A stretch of DNA of 64,000 bases from Pseudeuparius sepicola (lineage: Eukaryota; Arthropoda; Insecta; Coleoptera; Anthribidae). Shown here one piece after another: positions 49,888 to 61,686 of the stretch. The translations under genes were made by a program, and so were the position numbers. The notes under the pieces were generated by a model. That model saw only the letters and a list, made by a program, of their open reading frames with translations, did not search any database and had not been told where the DNA came from. Every line of letters begins with the position of its first letter. Position 1 is the first letter of the stretch. Where the stretch lies: NCBI GenBank assembly GCA_963920635.1, contig OY987298.1, forward strand, positions 42,315,787 through 42,379,786. The letters are read 5' to 3'.

Positions 49888-51222
49888 CCCCGATTTTCAA
49901 GAAAACCATTTAGCGATTTTTTATTTAAAATCCCCACAGCGTTAAACATCACTCCCCAAATCACTCATATACCAAATTTGAACAGAAAATATAATACAGG
50001 GAGTTCCATTCTCCAGAATGTCAAACTTGACCAAAATAGGGATTTCAAAGGCAGCTGGCAAGTCAAGTGTGCTGTGGAATCCCCTCAAAACAGTTGAATA
50101 GTCGACAGGACCACACAGTGTGTTGGTGTGTAATTGTTTTTATTTGTTGATTGGCATTTTGTAAAAAAAATGTCTTACTTTTGTGTTTATTAATATTTTT
50201 AATAATTCCAGAGCACTCTTGACCAGTATAAAGTTTCATACAAATTCAGCATTTTGAGATTGCCGAGAAAAAATACCCCGTACATTTTTGTATTAAATCT
50301 TTGCACACCAACACTTTGAGTTGAGCAATCCAGTTGGCCATTCAAATATTTTGAGGGGATTCCATTGCACACTTGACTTGCCAGCTGCCTTTGAAGTTCC
50401 TATTTTGCTCAATTTTGACACCCCGCAGAATGGAACTCCCTGAATATTTTTTGTTCAAATTTGGTATATGGAGGTTTTGGGGTGTCCTTATTAACGCTAT
50501 ATGGTGTCAGTTGTCTCGAAAATCGGGTGTATAAAAAATCGTAGCCGTCCTGGATTTGCATCTTGAAAATAGAAGGAACGTCAAAAGAAGCGGTTTTTGA
50601 AGGCCTTCCCGAGCAAAAAAAAGGTCAGGCGATTATCTCCTGAAAGTAAGATTTTATAGATTTGTAGAATATGTTTAAAAGTTGACACTCTGTATTTTGA
50701 AACTTTATTAAATATATAATATATTCATTACGAATTACCTGAAACATGTCGCATTCATTATCCTGCGGACACTGTGTGTTCTGGTGGCTCCCCCTTCTTC
50801 AAAAAGCGCAGCACGGGAGCCTAGAGCCCAGTTCCGGTTCAGGTCGCTTTTTTTGTCATAAATGAACTCGCAGATCTCAAAAACATAAGCATCGACACCT
50901 CACATAACCCTGTGTCCATTAGAAATATTAATCGACCGCGGGTCGGCCATTTTTTTAATGACCACTTTTGACAGACTTCCGGTTCTTGGATCGCATTTCC
51001 GGGGCTACGGTTGAATTCCTCGAGTGGAAATCATGCGGAATCGACACGCAGCACGCGTCTCTGGCCCGTTTTTATTATTATTTTTTTAATTTTATATTCA
51101 ATTTACCCAACCCCTATAAAATCTACCCACACGGAAAATGTCGAGTGTTCCTCGAGCCAAATCGACCAAATGGGTCTATAAGGAACAACTGTACCAAGTG
51201 GCACCTTGGTATCACAAATTGC

Positions 51223-52257
51223 GTATAATCAATATGGCATTTTATAGATCTTTTGATTCCTTCGCATTTTCGTTTTTAGTAAAATGATTCCATCGTTTAG
51301 GCAAAGTTTTAATTAACTATTTTTTTAATATGAAGAACCTTTGGAACAACACAGTAGTCCCGGGTCGAGTCCAGGCTGGAGTGAATTTTTTTCAATTGAT
51401 ATCCTTTAACTGATATTCCACTAAAACATCCTTTATTAAATAAACGAATTTGATCCAATACGAAAATGAAGAACGTTCCCCACGACATTTTAGACAATTT
51501 TAGTAAACTTCCACCATTGTGTGGTTAATTTTTTTTTACATCATGACTGAATCACTCGGTATAATAGCCCTTTATGCAATATACTGAGACTGAGCGTCCT
51601 GAGCGATGTTAGACAGTTAATTGGCTCAGCACCAGTCTATATACAAAACTGTTGGTCAGATATTCAAATCCACACAAAGCGTAACTTATTTTATATTTCT
51701 ATTATCCCTACATTCTGCCTCTACTATTTCGTCATTGACTACCATTTTTAGTAGCCGAACAATGATTAGTATATCAAAAACTCAGTTTATTTAAAATTTA
51801 ATTCATATTAAAATATGAAATTGTCGGTAGCAAGAAAAATTTAATACATTGCACGATGCGTAAGTGCACCTTGTTCTCAAAGGTACTTTTAAGGACGGAC
51901 GCATCGTTGCCAATGACTTGAAATAACCTCCTAGGTCAAAAATTTGACTTTCTTGTTGCAATGTAACTATACCTAACCATTAATTTAGAGATATCGGTCT
52001 TAGACGTTTTCATTTGGGCTTCCTGAATATGCGCTAATAGCTTTATGTTTCAGTAGAGAGTAATGCCTATTATTGGTACAAATGGAATTGTTCGTTAGAT
52101 GAAGATGGTGACAAAGATACATTGTTTCTTTAGAATGCACGTGTAATTATTTTGTCGTAATAAGGTACCCACTGTCTTCGTAGAGTAGGTATGCCGTTAG
52201 CTATGAGTAAATAAAATATTATTACTACTAAACTGTGACGCACTAAAATTTACTTAC
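51223..52257. other. Wnt intron, nothing recognised
   Basis: AT-rich DNA between the foldback element and the second Wnt exon; no gene or bounded repeat. Confidence 0.5.
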
Positions 52258-52369
52258 CATTCGACCTGCTTTGTTGTTGTGGAGATTCATCAACCTCCTG
52301 GCATTTTCTCGGGAGCCCCGTTTAAATTTCCTTTCTTTTTCTCGTACGTCCACAAATTTTTGTGCAAAT
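52258..52369 (-). CDS. Wnt5: Wnt gene exon upstream of the CHGVSG exon (Wnt5-like)
   Basis: 112 bp on the minus strand, with a TTGTTTCAG acceptor and a GTAAGT donor. The first base completes a codon split by the previous intron, then 37 codons read [25 protein letters not shown] and [11 protein letters not shown], ending in phase 0. FA.KFVD.RE(R/K)E and LMNLHNN.AGR are the conserved Wnt sequence immediately before the CKCHG motif, and the next exon at 18,532-18,634 starts in phase 0 with exactly the residues expected. The preceding exon (with the WGGC.DN motif) was not found in 52,370-64,000. Lys replaces the usual Glu in LHNNEAG. Confidence 0.88.
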
Positions 52370-52478
52370 CTGAAACAAAATGAAATTATTTCCAACGACT
52401 TCCAAAATAATTGCGCTACGATATGATTACCAAGAACGTTAGATTAAAAATGGAGTAACATACACAACACGTATGAAT

Positions 52479-53543
52479 TGGTGTTTCACAAGACTCTTGC
52501 AAATTTCTTGTTCTTGTCTTGTTCCTGCTGCAATAACAAGACAAGACTCTTTTAAATTTCTTGTCTTGCTGTGCAAGACAAGACAAGAAATCATTCTGCA
52601 AGACTCTTGCAATTTTGCAAGAAATCTTGCTAAAAGCAAGAAATCTTGCAAAAATAACTCTGTAATAATGCCTGTAAAACTTTAATAAAAGAAATAATTA
52701 ATGTCGGTGAGGATAATATTGATTTTTAAAAAATGAGCATAAATATAAACGGTTATTTAACAATAATTACTGTATCTAATATTTCTACCATATTATCTAG
52801 TAAATATATTTTATTTACAATACTCCTGGTAAGTAATACTAAGCATTTACGGGTACTCCAAAAGAAATTGAGAATTAACGTACCTATTATGCCGCTTTCA
52901 CGGGGCAGGAAATCCATATTTCCCTCTCTCGAAAAACAAAATCATTCTAATTTTAATTTTTATAAATGCGACAAATTTGAATTATTATTTTTCATGTTTC
53001 TTTAATTCTGTTTTTGGTAAAATACTTAAATGACACTACCTATAGTCTAGCTGTTTCTCGGGTCTATTGTACCAGTGTCCATTGTACTTCCTAATGCTTT
53101 GGTTCGTTATTATTTATTATATTAGTGACATAGTATAGATCAGGGCATTTTGGGAGAGTGGGTTTCGCACATTAATCCACATTAATAAATAATGCAAGAT
53201 TAAACAAAGCAAAATTCTCTGTCAAAACTCCACAAGTAGTTTTTAATTAAAGCTACATGTTTCGAACCGCTAGGGGTTCATCCTCAGCAGTAATTTTTTT
53301 TGCAAGAGTCTTGCTATCAAGTGTCTTGCTAACAAGAGTCTTGGTAGCAAGACTCTTGCTGCGATGACGTCACTAAACAAAAAATGCAAGAACAAGAAGT
53401 TGCAAGAAGTCTTGCTTGCAAGACAAGATTTTTTCCAGCAAGAGTTGGACAAGGAAAGAATGAATTTAATTTCTTGTCTTGCTTTGCAAGACAAGACAAG
53501 AATAGGCCTAGCAAGACAAGAAATCTTGTCTTGTGAAACACTA
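52479..53543. mobile_element. hAT-type MITE 1
   Basis: Flanked by GTATGAAT on both sides (52,471-52,478 and 53,544-53,551), an 8-bp duplication as made by hAT transposases. The ends read TGGTGTTTCACAAGAC and, inverted, TAGTGTTTCACAAGAC. Both ends are packed with CAAGA/TCTTG repeats (52,490-52,650 and 53,290-53,540). The middle is AT-rich and includes a CTACATGTTTCGAACCGCTA segment typical of other insect repeats. No transposase. Confidence 0.88.
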
Positions 53544-53555
53544 GTATGAATGAAT

Positions 53556-54647
53556 TAGGGTTTCACAATTTTCAAGAAATTTCTTGATCTTCACTTGATC
53601 TTGACTTGAATTCAAGAAATTTTCAAGTCAAGAAATCGGAAACTGTTTCCAAGACAAGTCAAGATTTTCTATTTCAAGATCAAGATTTCTTGTCGAAAAA
53701 CCAATAAATTCTTGAATTTCTTGAAATTAAAAGTGCTTAAAAAAGCACAAAATTTGCCAAAAAAGCATCAAATAAGAAAATTAAGCAAAAATAAATGTTT
53801 CAAAATTTTGTAAACATACGAGAAAAAGTTTAAATAAGCACAAAGGAAAAAAAACATAAAACCTCAAAAAAAGCAACAAAACACAAAAACAGCTATCGCA
53901 ATATACTTAGTTTTGGGTAATTCGTGATGCTTAAAATCCTGTCTTTACTAGAGACTGGAGAAAAAACGCAAAAAATTGAAAAAAAAAGCACAAAAAGAAC
54001 TGTCGCAATATACTTATATTTAGTTTCGCATAATTCGTGTCGCTTATAAAATTCAGCAATAAGCATAATGCTTAAAATCCGGTTGCTATAGGTATATTTC
54101 TATGATAATTTACTTAGGTGCATACTTTATATTTTAATATGAATAAAAAACATTTAAATTTATTTATCATAAATAAAAATCTATGAGTATGATAAACAAA
54201 ACAATAAACAATATTCTTTTTATAACACCAAACAAAAAAATCAAAATGAACTTACAAATATAGCAAACAAAACCTATTCATGTTATAACCCAAAACAAAA
54301 AAAATAATGAACTTAAAAATACAACAAGCAAAACAATATTCTTTTTATAAGACAAAACAAAAAAAATAACTTACAAAACATAACAAATAATAATAATACC
54401 TACTGCTTGAACGTATCCAAGTTGGATACGTCGGGATTTGAGAGCCATGGATTTAAACACATTAAACTTCGTGCGCCGCTTCTTTTCAAGCAATTTCAAG
54501 AAATTTAAAGAAATCTTGAATTCAAGTCAATACTTTTGCTTTCAAGAAACCTTCGAGTCAAGACATATTTAATTTCTTGACCTTGAATTTCAAGTCAAGT
54601 CAAGAAATTGCGTTCAAGTCAAGATTTCTCGACTTGATGAATCCCTA
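53556..54647. mobile_element. hAT-type MITE 2, four bases from MITE 1
   Basis: GAATGAAT is duplicated at 53,548-53,555 and 54,648-54,655. The ends are TAGGGTTTCA and, inverted, TAGGGATTCA, matching hAT termini. Subterminal regions are full of CAAGTCAAG and AATTTCAAG repeats. The left duplication overlaps the right duplication of MITE 1, so this element inserted next to it later. No transposase. Confidence 0.9.
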
Positions 54648-54655
54648 GAATGAAT

Positions 54656-55340
54656 ACACACACACACATGCATATATACGTTTTCCGTGGAATACGCAAA
54701 TGCCGTTTGCGGGAATATTTTTTTTTTGCTATAATATTTCAACTCGCGCAGTGATGTATGGAAATAAAAATAATAAAAATTACTTTAGCAATAATGATTT
54801 ATGTTTAAACGCCAAAGAAGTCCGTACATAGCATCCAAATTAAATCTGTGAAATAGAAAAACATCAAAAAAGTGGTCAGAAATACCTATATGCATGCGTT
54901 TGAATTCGCGGAACGCTTTCATTAGCTTGACATCACTGCCACAGTTGGGAAACGCGTGCGACCAACGAGCTGCTGTCCTTTGTGCATATTACCACAGAAG
55001 AAATTTATGTTCCCACAATAGGCCCCATATGGAACTGCCGATGCTAGCGCCTGTATGCAGATTGCTGACAGCGGCAGTGACGTGTGTCACTTCGCCCTAG
55101 GAGTTTTATAGCCCCGTCAAATTCGCTGTTTCGATTTATTGCGGTAAGAATTTCATTTAAAGCGGTTTTATGATTGATAAAAGTTATATCGGCTTAGATC
55201 TATCGGTTTAGATTGTAATTAGAAATTATGAACACACCTATTTGTTAAACCTATTATCTCATATGTGAGTTCTCCATTAAATCACATAACTCTTGTAACT
55301 ATTTTAATTGACTTAGTATTTTATACTTCTGGCACATCTA
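54656..55340. repeat. Host DNA with a dispersed repeat at 54,995-55,180
   Basis: CTGTATGCAG...GACAG...CGCCCTAG...TTTATAGCCCCGTCAAATTC...GTAAGAATTT...TTTAAAGCGGTTTTATGATTGA recurs in diverged form at about 59,310-59,450 in the same orientation. Starts with a short CA run at 54,658. Confidence 0.55.
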
Positions 55341-57430
55341 CAGGGTGTCCCACTTAAGATGGATACAAGCCAATATCTCTTTTTCATTTTTGGTAGGATG
55401 GTGTATGGTTATGAGGTGCACATTTTCTTCAGAGTAAGAAGTACGATACATCATTGGCGTACGATTTAACAGGGTTCAAATTTTTTTCGTTCAATAAGAG
55501 TAAACTACCTTTAGGACATAATTTATTTCAAATCTTATAAATTTTCTCGAGTCGTCGTTATCCAAAATATCTACTTAAGTTCTAATTTTGATAAAAATTG
55601 ATACAGTGTGTGTCATTAAAAATTTCTAATTTGGTTTATTCTCAGTCTCATTGTGTAATCTTTTTAACTTTGCTTATAATGAGTATACTATGTACAATAT
55701 TCGAAAACTGGATATCTCTAGGTGACTCCAGATTATTCACTTTTTTAAATAATCTAGTGGGCTATGAAAACAAAATGTTATGTTTTGTCGTTTTATTGAG
55801 AAATAAGCAAAAAGTTGAAACTACTAAAAATCATTAACTAAAAATATGAATTAAACTCTGACTCTGAACTAAAAACAATAACAATAAACTAAAAGTCAGC
55901 ATCTTCGACCAAGGCACCATAGTTTATAATGCATTTTTCATAAATTTTTCCAATTCTTAGGCAGACTTTACAAATTTCTTGCGGGGAAATTTCTTTACAT
56001 GCTTGCCGTATTCGATTTTTCTATTCTTCTAATGTCCCTGGACGAGATTTGAACACTTTATTTTTTATAATACCCCACGGTGTCAAGTCTGAAAACCTAG
56101 GAGGCTAGGCTACGAAAGGACTATTGCGACCAATCCATTTATTTTGAAAATTTTCATTAAGCCACCTTCTTACAGGTGCAGCATTATGGATTGGAGCTCC
56201 ATCTAGTTGAATATACAAATTCTCTTTATATTCCAACGGCAAACCATGAACAGCATCCCAAAATTCATTTTGCAGGAATTCCAAAAATTTCGCACCATTT
56301 AAGGTTGTATTAAAGAAGAAGGGTCCAATAATGCAGTCTTTTAAAATACCGCACCACACATTTATTTTCTCGGAGTATTGACTTTTACAGTTAATTACCC
56401 AGTGAGGATTTTCGTCATTCTAATCTAATATCTAATATTATAACATGACCTGCATGGTTAGTATTCTATCCTTCTGTCATCATCCCCTGGTTGTAACTTA
56501 TGCAAAAATTTTGGCTTAAATGGTTTATTACTATTTCTTTTCAAACATCTTGAAAAAGAACTTTTCCGAATAACATCAAAGCTTCTTAAACTCGATTTTG
56601 GATTTAGACAAGAATGATTTAAAATTCTTTCGTTTTGTGGATGATTTATTTGCCGTTTTACTTTTTCTTGCACCACCGCGAACCACGTTGATTAAACATT
56701 TGGTTGACTTTAGAAACTGCGCTGTGCGATATTACATGATTAGGGTGTCTTCGATTGAATTCTTGAGCCGCCTCTCGACAATTTCACACATTATCTCATA
56801 CTAATCTCACTATTTCTACCTTTTCTGCCTAACTCAAACGCATCATTATTTATTTGTATATTACACAAATTAATTGCTATAATTTAATTTTGACATAAAC
56901 AGTTTTCTTCTTGACGTATTCTTTTCATGGCCCACTGAGTTTTTAAACCATTTAGTAAATGCAGTCTTAACCGAATATTTTTTTACTTTAAATTCATAGA
57001 AATTTATTATTTCTCAAATTATCACACCACAGCGATTAAAAGTGAATAGTCGCCTAATATCCAATTTTCGGATATGGTACATTATTAACAAAGTTAAAAA
57101 GATTACACAATGAGACTGAGATTAAATGAAATTGAAATTTTTTAATGACACACTGTATCAATTTTTATCAAAATTAGAACTTAAGTGTTTCGGATAACAA
57201 TGACTCGAGAAAATTTATCAGATTTGAAATAAATTATGTCCTAAAGGTAGTTTACTCTTGGACAAAAAAAAATTGAACCCCGTTAAAACGTACGCCAATA
57301 ATGTATCGTACTTCTTACTCCGAAGAAAATGTGCACCTTATAATCATACACCATCCTACCAAAAATGAAAAAAATCGCTCAAAAAATAACAGAGATATTG
57401 GCTTGTATCCATCTTAAGTGGGACACCCTG
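55341..57430 (-). mobile_element. Tc1/mariner-like transposon with ~400-bp inverted repeats
   Basis: The ends read CAGGGTGTCCCACTTAAGAT and its inverse, flanked by TA (55,339-55,340 and 57,431-57,432). The inverted arms extend about 400 bp inward (to ~55,760 and from ~57,020) with some divergence. A broken transposase is on the minus strand between them. Confidence 0.88.
55890..56830 (-). pseudogene. Tc1/mariner-like transposase, frameshifted
   Basis: On the minus strand the pieces appear in order. First an HTH-like FNRRHPNHVISHSAVSKVN segment; then ERILNHSCLNP..SLRSFDVIRKSSFSRCL and PFKPKFLHKLQPGDDDRRIEY. Next are MWCGILKDCIIGPFFF and QLDGAPIHNAAPVRRWLNE with a catalytic Asp, then PPRFSDLTPW. 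Finally an IIKNKVFKSRPGTLEE segment. Stops and frame changes separate them. The family is the insect DUF4817/mariner-like group also seen at 3,240 and 22,575. Confidence 0.85.
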
Positions 57431-57432
57431 TA

Positions 57433-58160
57433 TATTTGTCAATTGGCACTGCCAATTCGACACAAATTAATTACTACTCTTAAGAATTTACTGTTGAATT
57501 AGGATGTTACACAAATTTTCTAATTTCACGTAAGATATAATAGACAGGTACGCGTTGATCTTTTTCTCTTATCAGAGTCGTGAATTCAATACTATATAAC
57601 CATGTAGTGCAATGCCTAGACTGTCGCCCTTTTGGAGCGTCTAATTAGCATGCGCCTGTCAGTAGTTGTACTACCGAGAAGGCTATTTGCATACTGAAAA
57701 ATGGAAATTTACGTCCCAATTAAAAATTTACATCTTAATAATTTTCCCTTGAATGTTGATTGTGTATGTCTCTGCGGGCAGTAAAGCTTTTAACTTAAAA
57801 TTAACAGGCGGTTAATAAAGAACGTACTACCTGCTACATATTATCCTTGTCAGTGTTGGCTACAACTCCAATTATACTCGGGTGCATATTTCTCAGCATA
57901 AACAGCCTCCAGGTTGCTTACTGTAGCAGGTTGCCGAGTACTGAACACCATTAATTTGGGTCTTCAGTGGGTTGTGAAAACAGACGGAAATTAATTTTGA
58001 AAGAGTAATCCTACATCGGCGTAGGCGATGAATTTAGGTGTTATAGTGGGTGTATTGTCATTTTGAAGATTACATTTGCAAAATCCGGGAGATAAGTAAC
58101 TCTCAGAATAACCTGTATATTTTTATTGTCGGAAATTTCTTTGTGGAACAAACAGATCCA
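57433..58160. other. Host DNA, nothing recognised
   Basis: No gene or bounded repeat. Presumably upstream Wnt intron or flank. Confidence 0.45.
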
Positions 58161-58501
58161 TTTAATTTTTAATTGGGTTTTTCGCCACAGCAAACTGATT
58201 AAAGAAAGGACAACTTCTTCAAGTTCCCAGGAAAAGACCGCTAAGTAAGCTCTGGTGCTTGGTGCTTTGTAAGTATAGTTAGTTAAGATTCAACTTTGAA
58301 GATTCATAAATGCCAACATTGAAAGAACGAAACTGTGAACATTAGTTAAAAAAATAACTGCACCTTTCGGAATCTTTCTCCCCTCAAAGTGAAATGACGG
58401 AATAACTTTGATTTGAGATTTTTCTGTCAACAAGAAAAAGTTGTCGTTTAATAAGTTTGTTTCCAGCTTCCTGTGGCAAGAAAACCAATTAAAAATAAAA
58501 T
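58161..58501. mobile_element. Foldback MITE with ~75-bp arms
   Basis: TTTAATTTTTAATTGGGTTT...GCCACAG at 58,161 is mirrored by CTGTGGCAAGAAAACCAATTAAAAATAAAA at ~58,470-58,500; the arms also share the inner ATTAAA..ACAACTT(C/T)TTC segment. A related sequence occurs at 61,235-61,400. Confidence 0.7.
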
Positions 58502-59137
58502 TGTAGTACATTTTTATACCACTTTGACGAGATGCATATAAGTATGTGTATTATAAATAAATTACTTTGTTGTCACAAATCAAAGTTTGCGGAACTAAAA
58601 TATCTCATTTCGTTGCTGAGATATGAAACCGGGGAGTTTTAGGTGAATCACCCTGTGTTAAGAAAAACTAATATTTTGTATAAGTATAGACCCGGTATAT
58701 CAGTTTATCTTTCTAATTTGTCAGAAAAAATAATAATAATGTCAGTGTGACAAAAAAAAAGTCTGGTCTGATTTTAAAATAAGAAACTGGGACGATTTCG
58801 CTTCTTTTTCGAATTGGAAAGACAACGGGTTCTAATTTAGAACAATATTTTTCACCCCCGCCTTGCCCCATGTAAGTCTGTGCGAATAATATTTCATGAG
58901 TTCTAATCCCGTGGTTTCATTTTCATTGCTTTTCATAATACAGTCCATTTTCATGTGCTCTAATTCATTTAAACACCTGCATGTCTCGTCTCATTGAGAC
59001 CTCTGAACCAGGTAACTGTTAGGTGAGGAACTTTCAGTCTAACCAATAACAAGTTTGGTAGATATTCATTTTCTCCCAACACCCTGTATACATGTATACC
59101 ACAACCGAAACTTCACCATCTCAGCATAAATAGACTA
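58502..59137. other. Host DNA, nothing recognised
   Basis: No feature supported. Confidence 0.45.
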
Positions 59138-59139
59138 TA

Positions 59140-59285
59140 AACTCTGTTAAACGAATGTTCATACCTATACGTCACAACTCCCGTCCTTCTAACTCATGAA
59201 TATACGATGCATACCGGTCCTATAGTCACGAGTGAGACAAGGACGGGAGTTGTGACGTAGGTATGAACATTCGCTGAACAGAGTT
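59140..59285. mobile_element. 146-bp foldback MITE with ~48-bp arms
   Basis: AACTCTGTT.AACGAATGTTCATACCTA..CGTCACAACTCCCGTCCTT is repeated inverted at the right end. TA flanks both sides (59,138-59,139 and 59,286-59,287). The loop is about 50 bp. Confidence 0.85.
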
Positions 59286-59309
59286 TAGTTCCTGCATTTC
59301 CACAATAGT

Positions 59310-59450
59310 CGCTGTATGCAGCATGTCGTGGGCGACAGTTACCTGTACTCGCCCTAGCCGTTTATGGCCGCGCCAAATTCACTATTTCTATTTTGAATTT
59401 ATTTCTGTAAGAACCTTCTTTAAAGCGGTGTTATGATTGACACATAATGT
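59310..59450. repeat. Dispersed repeat, second copy
   Basis: Diverged copy of the repeat at 54,995-55,180. Confidence 0.55.
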
Positions 59451-59744
59451 TTCTATATTCTACAGAATATCGTAACCGATATTTATATATTGAAGCATTA
59501 CTTTGTCATTGTCAAGTTTCAATTATTTCTTTGCGTTAATCCTGGGACACTCTACACTTTACTGGATAAAAGTATATAAACACGCAAGTTAAACCTTATT
59601 GAATTATGTACCAGATACCTTTCATTTTCTCCAGTGACAAAGAAAAGACGTGAACAATTTATTTTGGTTACCTACATCAATCAATATCAAGCGTTGGATC
59701 ACTGGATGAGGATGAGAGATAATCTGTTGTGAGACAAACTGCTT

Positions 59745-60060
59745 CTGTTAGGGGAGAGCTTTTCTGCCGCCCGCCGCCGCCCGCCTTTTTGACATTTCCA
59801 TTTGACGTTGCCCCCGTTTATATCCGTCTCGAATCTAGGAAGGCCGTGCATCCATCTCCGTTGATAATGCGGCATTACCGGGTATCCCCCAGTCAGCCAG
59901 GCGATTCGTCGCGGTGCCGCGATGACTGATCGTCCGGGGTGGCCGTGACATTTATTACAGGGGGCGCCTCGGTCGTGTCGAATGCGGTGGCGATGGCCGG
60001 GCACGGCTGGCTCTATCAAATTGCAGCATCTGAGGCTAAGCCATGCCGCCATGGGCGGAG
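59745..60060. other. GC- and CpG-rich block of unknown nature
   Basis: Clearly richer in GC than everything around it, with CCGCCCGCCGCCGCCCGCC near 59,770. Frames are open on both strands (minus to ~118 codons, plus from 59,939 for 158 codons), but neither shows a known domain or convincing start. It could be an upstream exon or CpG-rich promoter of a host gene, or a conserved noncoding element. Confidence 0.35.
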
Positions 60061-60419
60061 ATCAGGAAAATCATTTCTAGGAATTCCTTTGTTCACTGTT
60101 ACAGAAGTTGTTTTATTGTTTTTTTTCGCGTACTGTGCTAAACTTGAGCAATCATATCCGGGTTGCTCCCAATTCCATTCTTTTGATAAATTTGTGGACT
60201 CCAGCAGGGTGTATAAGTCGACTGGGTCGAGTGTACGCTTACTATACTTATTCATTACTTATAATGGCAACTGCGCTACAGTTTTTGATATTGACATTGC
60301 CCAGGTCTGGTTTTGGTTACATACATATTATTTCTGTACTCCCTGCTACTCCAGAATGACCCATACCCAGATTACCTTTGAAGAACAGTGTGATTGGGCT
60401 ATTTTGATGTTTTGAGTAT

Positions 60420-61234
60420 TTCGATGAGGCCTTGTCGCTCAAGGTTCTGTTTTACCAGACGCTGTGCACACATTTCTTGGATTTTGTTTTGCAATATGTA
60501 GGATGAAGATGAAGGGTGTAGTGAAGTTGCAAGTTTAACCCTTGACGTGTAACTGTAGATCCTAGCGCCCCTACTTCTAAATCATCCGTAAACTACCACA
60601 ATCCTGCACTGACGTCAACCTCTATGACAGAGATCTATGCCTGGAGCAAAGATTATTGACTAGGGTGAAAAAACACATAAAAATGATATTTTGCTTTTGT
60701 ACGTGTCTTTAAATTTAAACTAACTTCGCTTATATTTTGAACTTGACAGTTCATAACACATCAAATCCTTTGTTCTAGAGTTACATGCCATAAGTAGATA
60801 GGTGCCCCAGATGCTGTCATATCCCAGAAAATGTATTTAAGCATCTTGCTGCTATGAAAAACTCACCGCGCTTCACTTTATATCTGCTTCCGAAAGCCTA
60901 AGTTTCTTGCCGTCTCTCTAATACCATGAACTGCTTTTGGAAATTATTTCAGTTGAGAAGATATTGTTGTATACTAATTATTGTCCTACACTCACTGGGA
61001 TTAGTACGGTTCTCTACGGTTTTCCGTAGTACATTCGGTTAACCGAATGCTATCCTAGTTCAAATAGCCACCCCTTCCCCCCGCAAGCAAAAATATCACT
61101 TCTAGAAGCAAAAGAATATCAAATGAAAAGTATGGCGATTTAAACTCTCTGTTTACATCGGTTCCTCCAGCAATAAGTTTGCATTACAAACCTTCTGGGA
61201 GTGATTGAGATATTCATTTTTTTAATGTAAAACG
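60420..61234. other. Host DNA, nothing recognised
   Basis: No supportable feature. Confidence 0.45.
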
Positions 61235-61400
61235 TTTGTCTTCTTTATCCATTTAATTTTTGATTGGGTTTTTCGTTCAGGTGAACGAATCTGATTAAAA
61301 GACAACTTTTTCAAGTTGCCAGGAAAATCATAAATGCCTAAGAGTAAATGAACGAAACTTTGAACGTTTAACTCAAAAAATAACTTCAACAACTTTGTTT
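61235..61400. repeat. Partial copy of the 58,161 foldback family
   Basis: CCATTTAATTTTTGATTGGG, then GATTAAAAGACAACTTTTTC and AACGAAACTTTGAACG match 58,155-58,370 in the same orientation. The right arm is not recognisable. Confidence 0.6.
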
Positions 61401-61686
61401 TCTGAGTTTTTTTTGGTAGACCAACCAGGACCATCAGACCTACCTGGACTATCAGATGAGATAAAATGCATTTTAATGTTTAAAACCAAGAATACATTAA
61501 GATTGATGCTAGCTAAAACGAAGCCATTTAATGAAGTACAAAGTTTAAAAAACTGTGTGGAAAGTTCTATGTTGGGAGACTTGTAGGCCATTTAACGTTC
61601 GTTTAAAAGATTTAAAAGATGATAAAAATTATATCAGGCAAAATCAAATTTCACAGTAAAAATATGTAAACACTCTTTTAATAATA

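Larger units (their letters stand above)
30915..51222. mobile_element. ~2-kb foldback element split by the Polinton
   Basis: GCAATTTGTGATACCAAG at 30,915 reappears inverted at the 51,222 end, and similarity continues inward along both arms. The left arm is 30,915-31,587 and resumes at 49,888-~50,130 after the Polinton; the right arm is ~50,305-51,222. The arms are roughly 0.9 kb, clearly diverged with indels, and separated by a loop of about 170 bp. Removing the Polinton and one CCCCGA copy makes the left arm continuous across the site. No intact protein is seen. I could not find a target duplication for the foldback element itself. Confidence 0.8.

Noticed and set aside
59939..60415. 158-codon plus-strand frame
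   Set aside because: Starts in the GC-rich block and runs into AT-rich noncoding DNA; no domain, no splice support.
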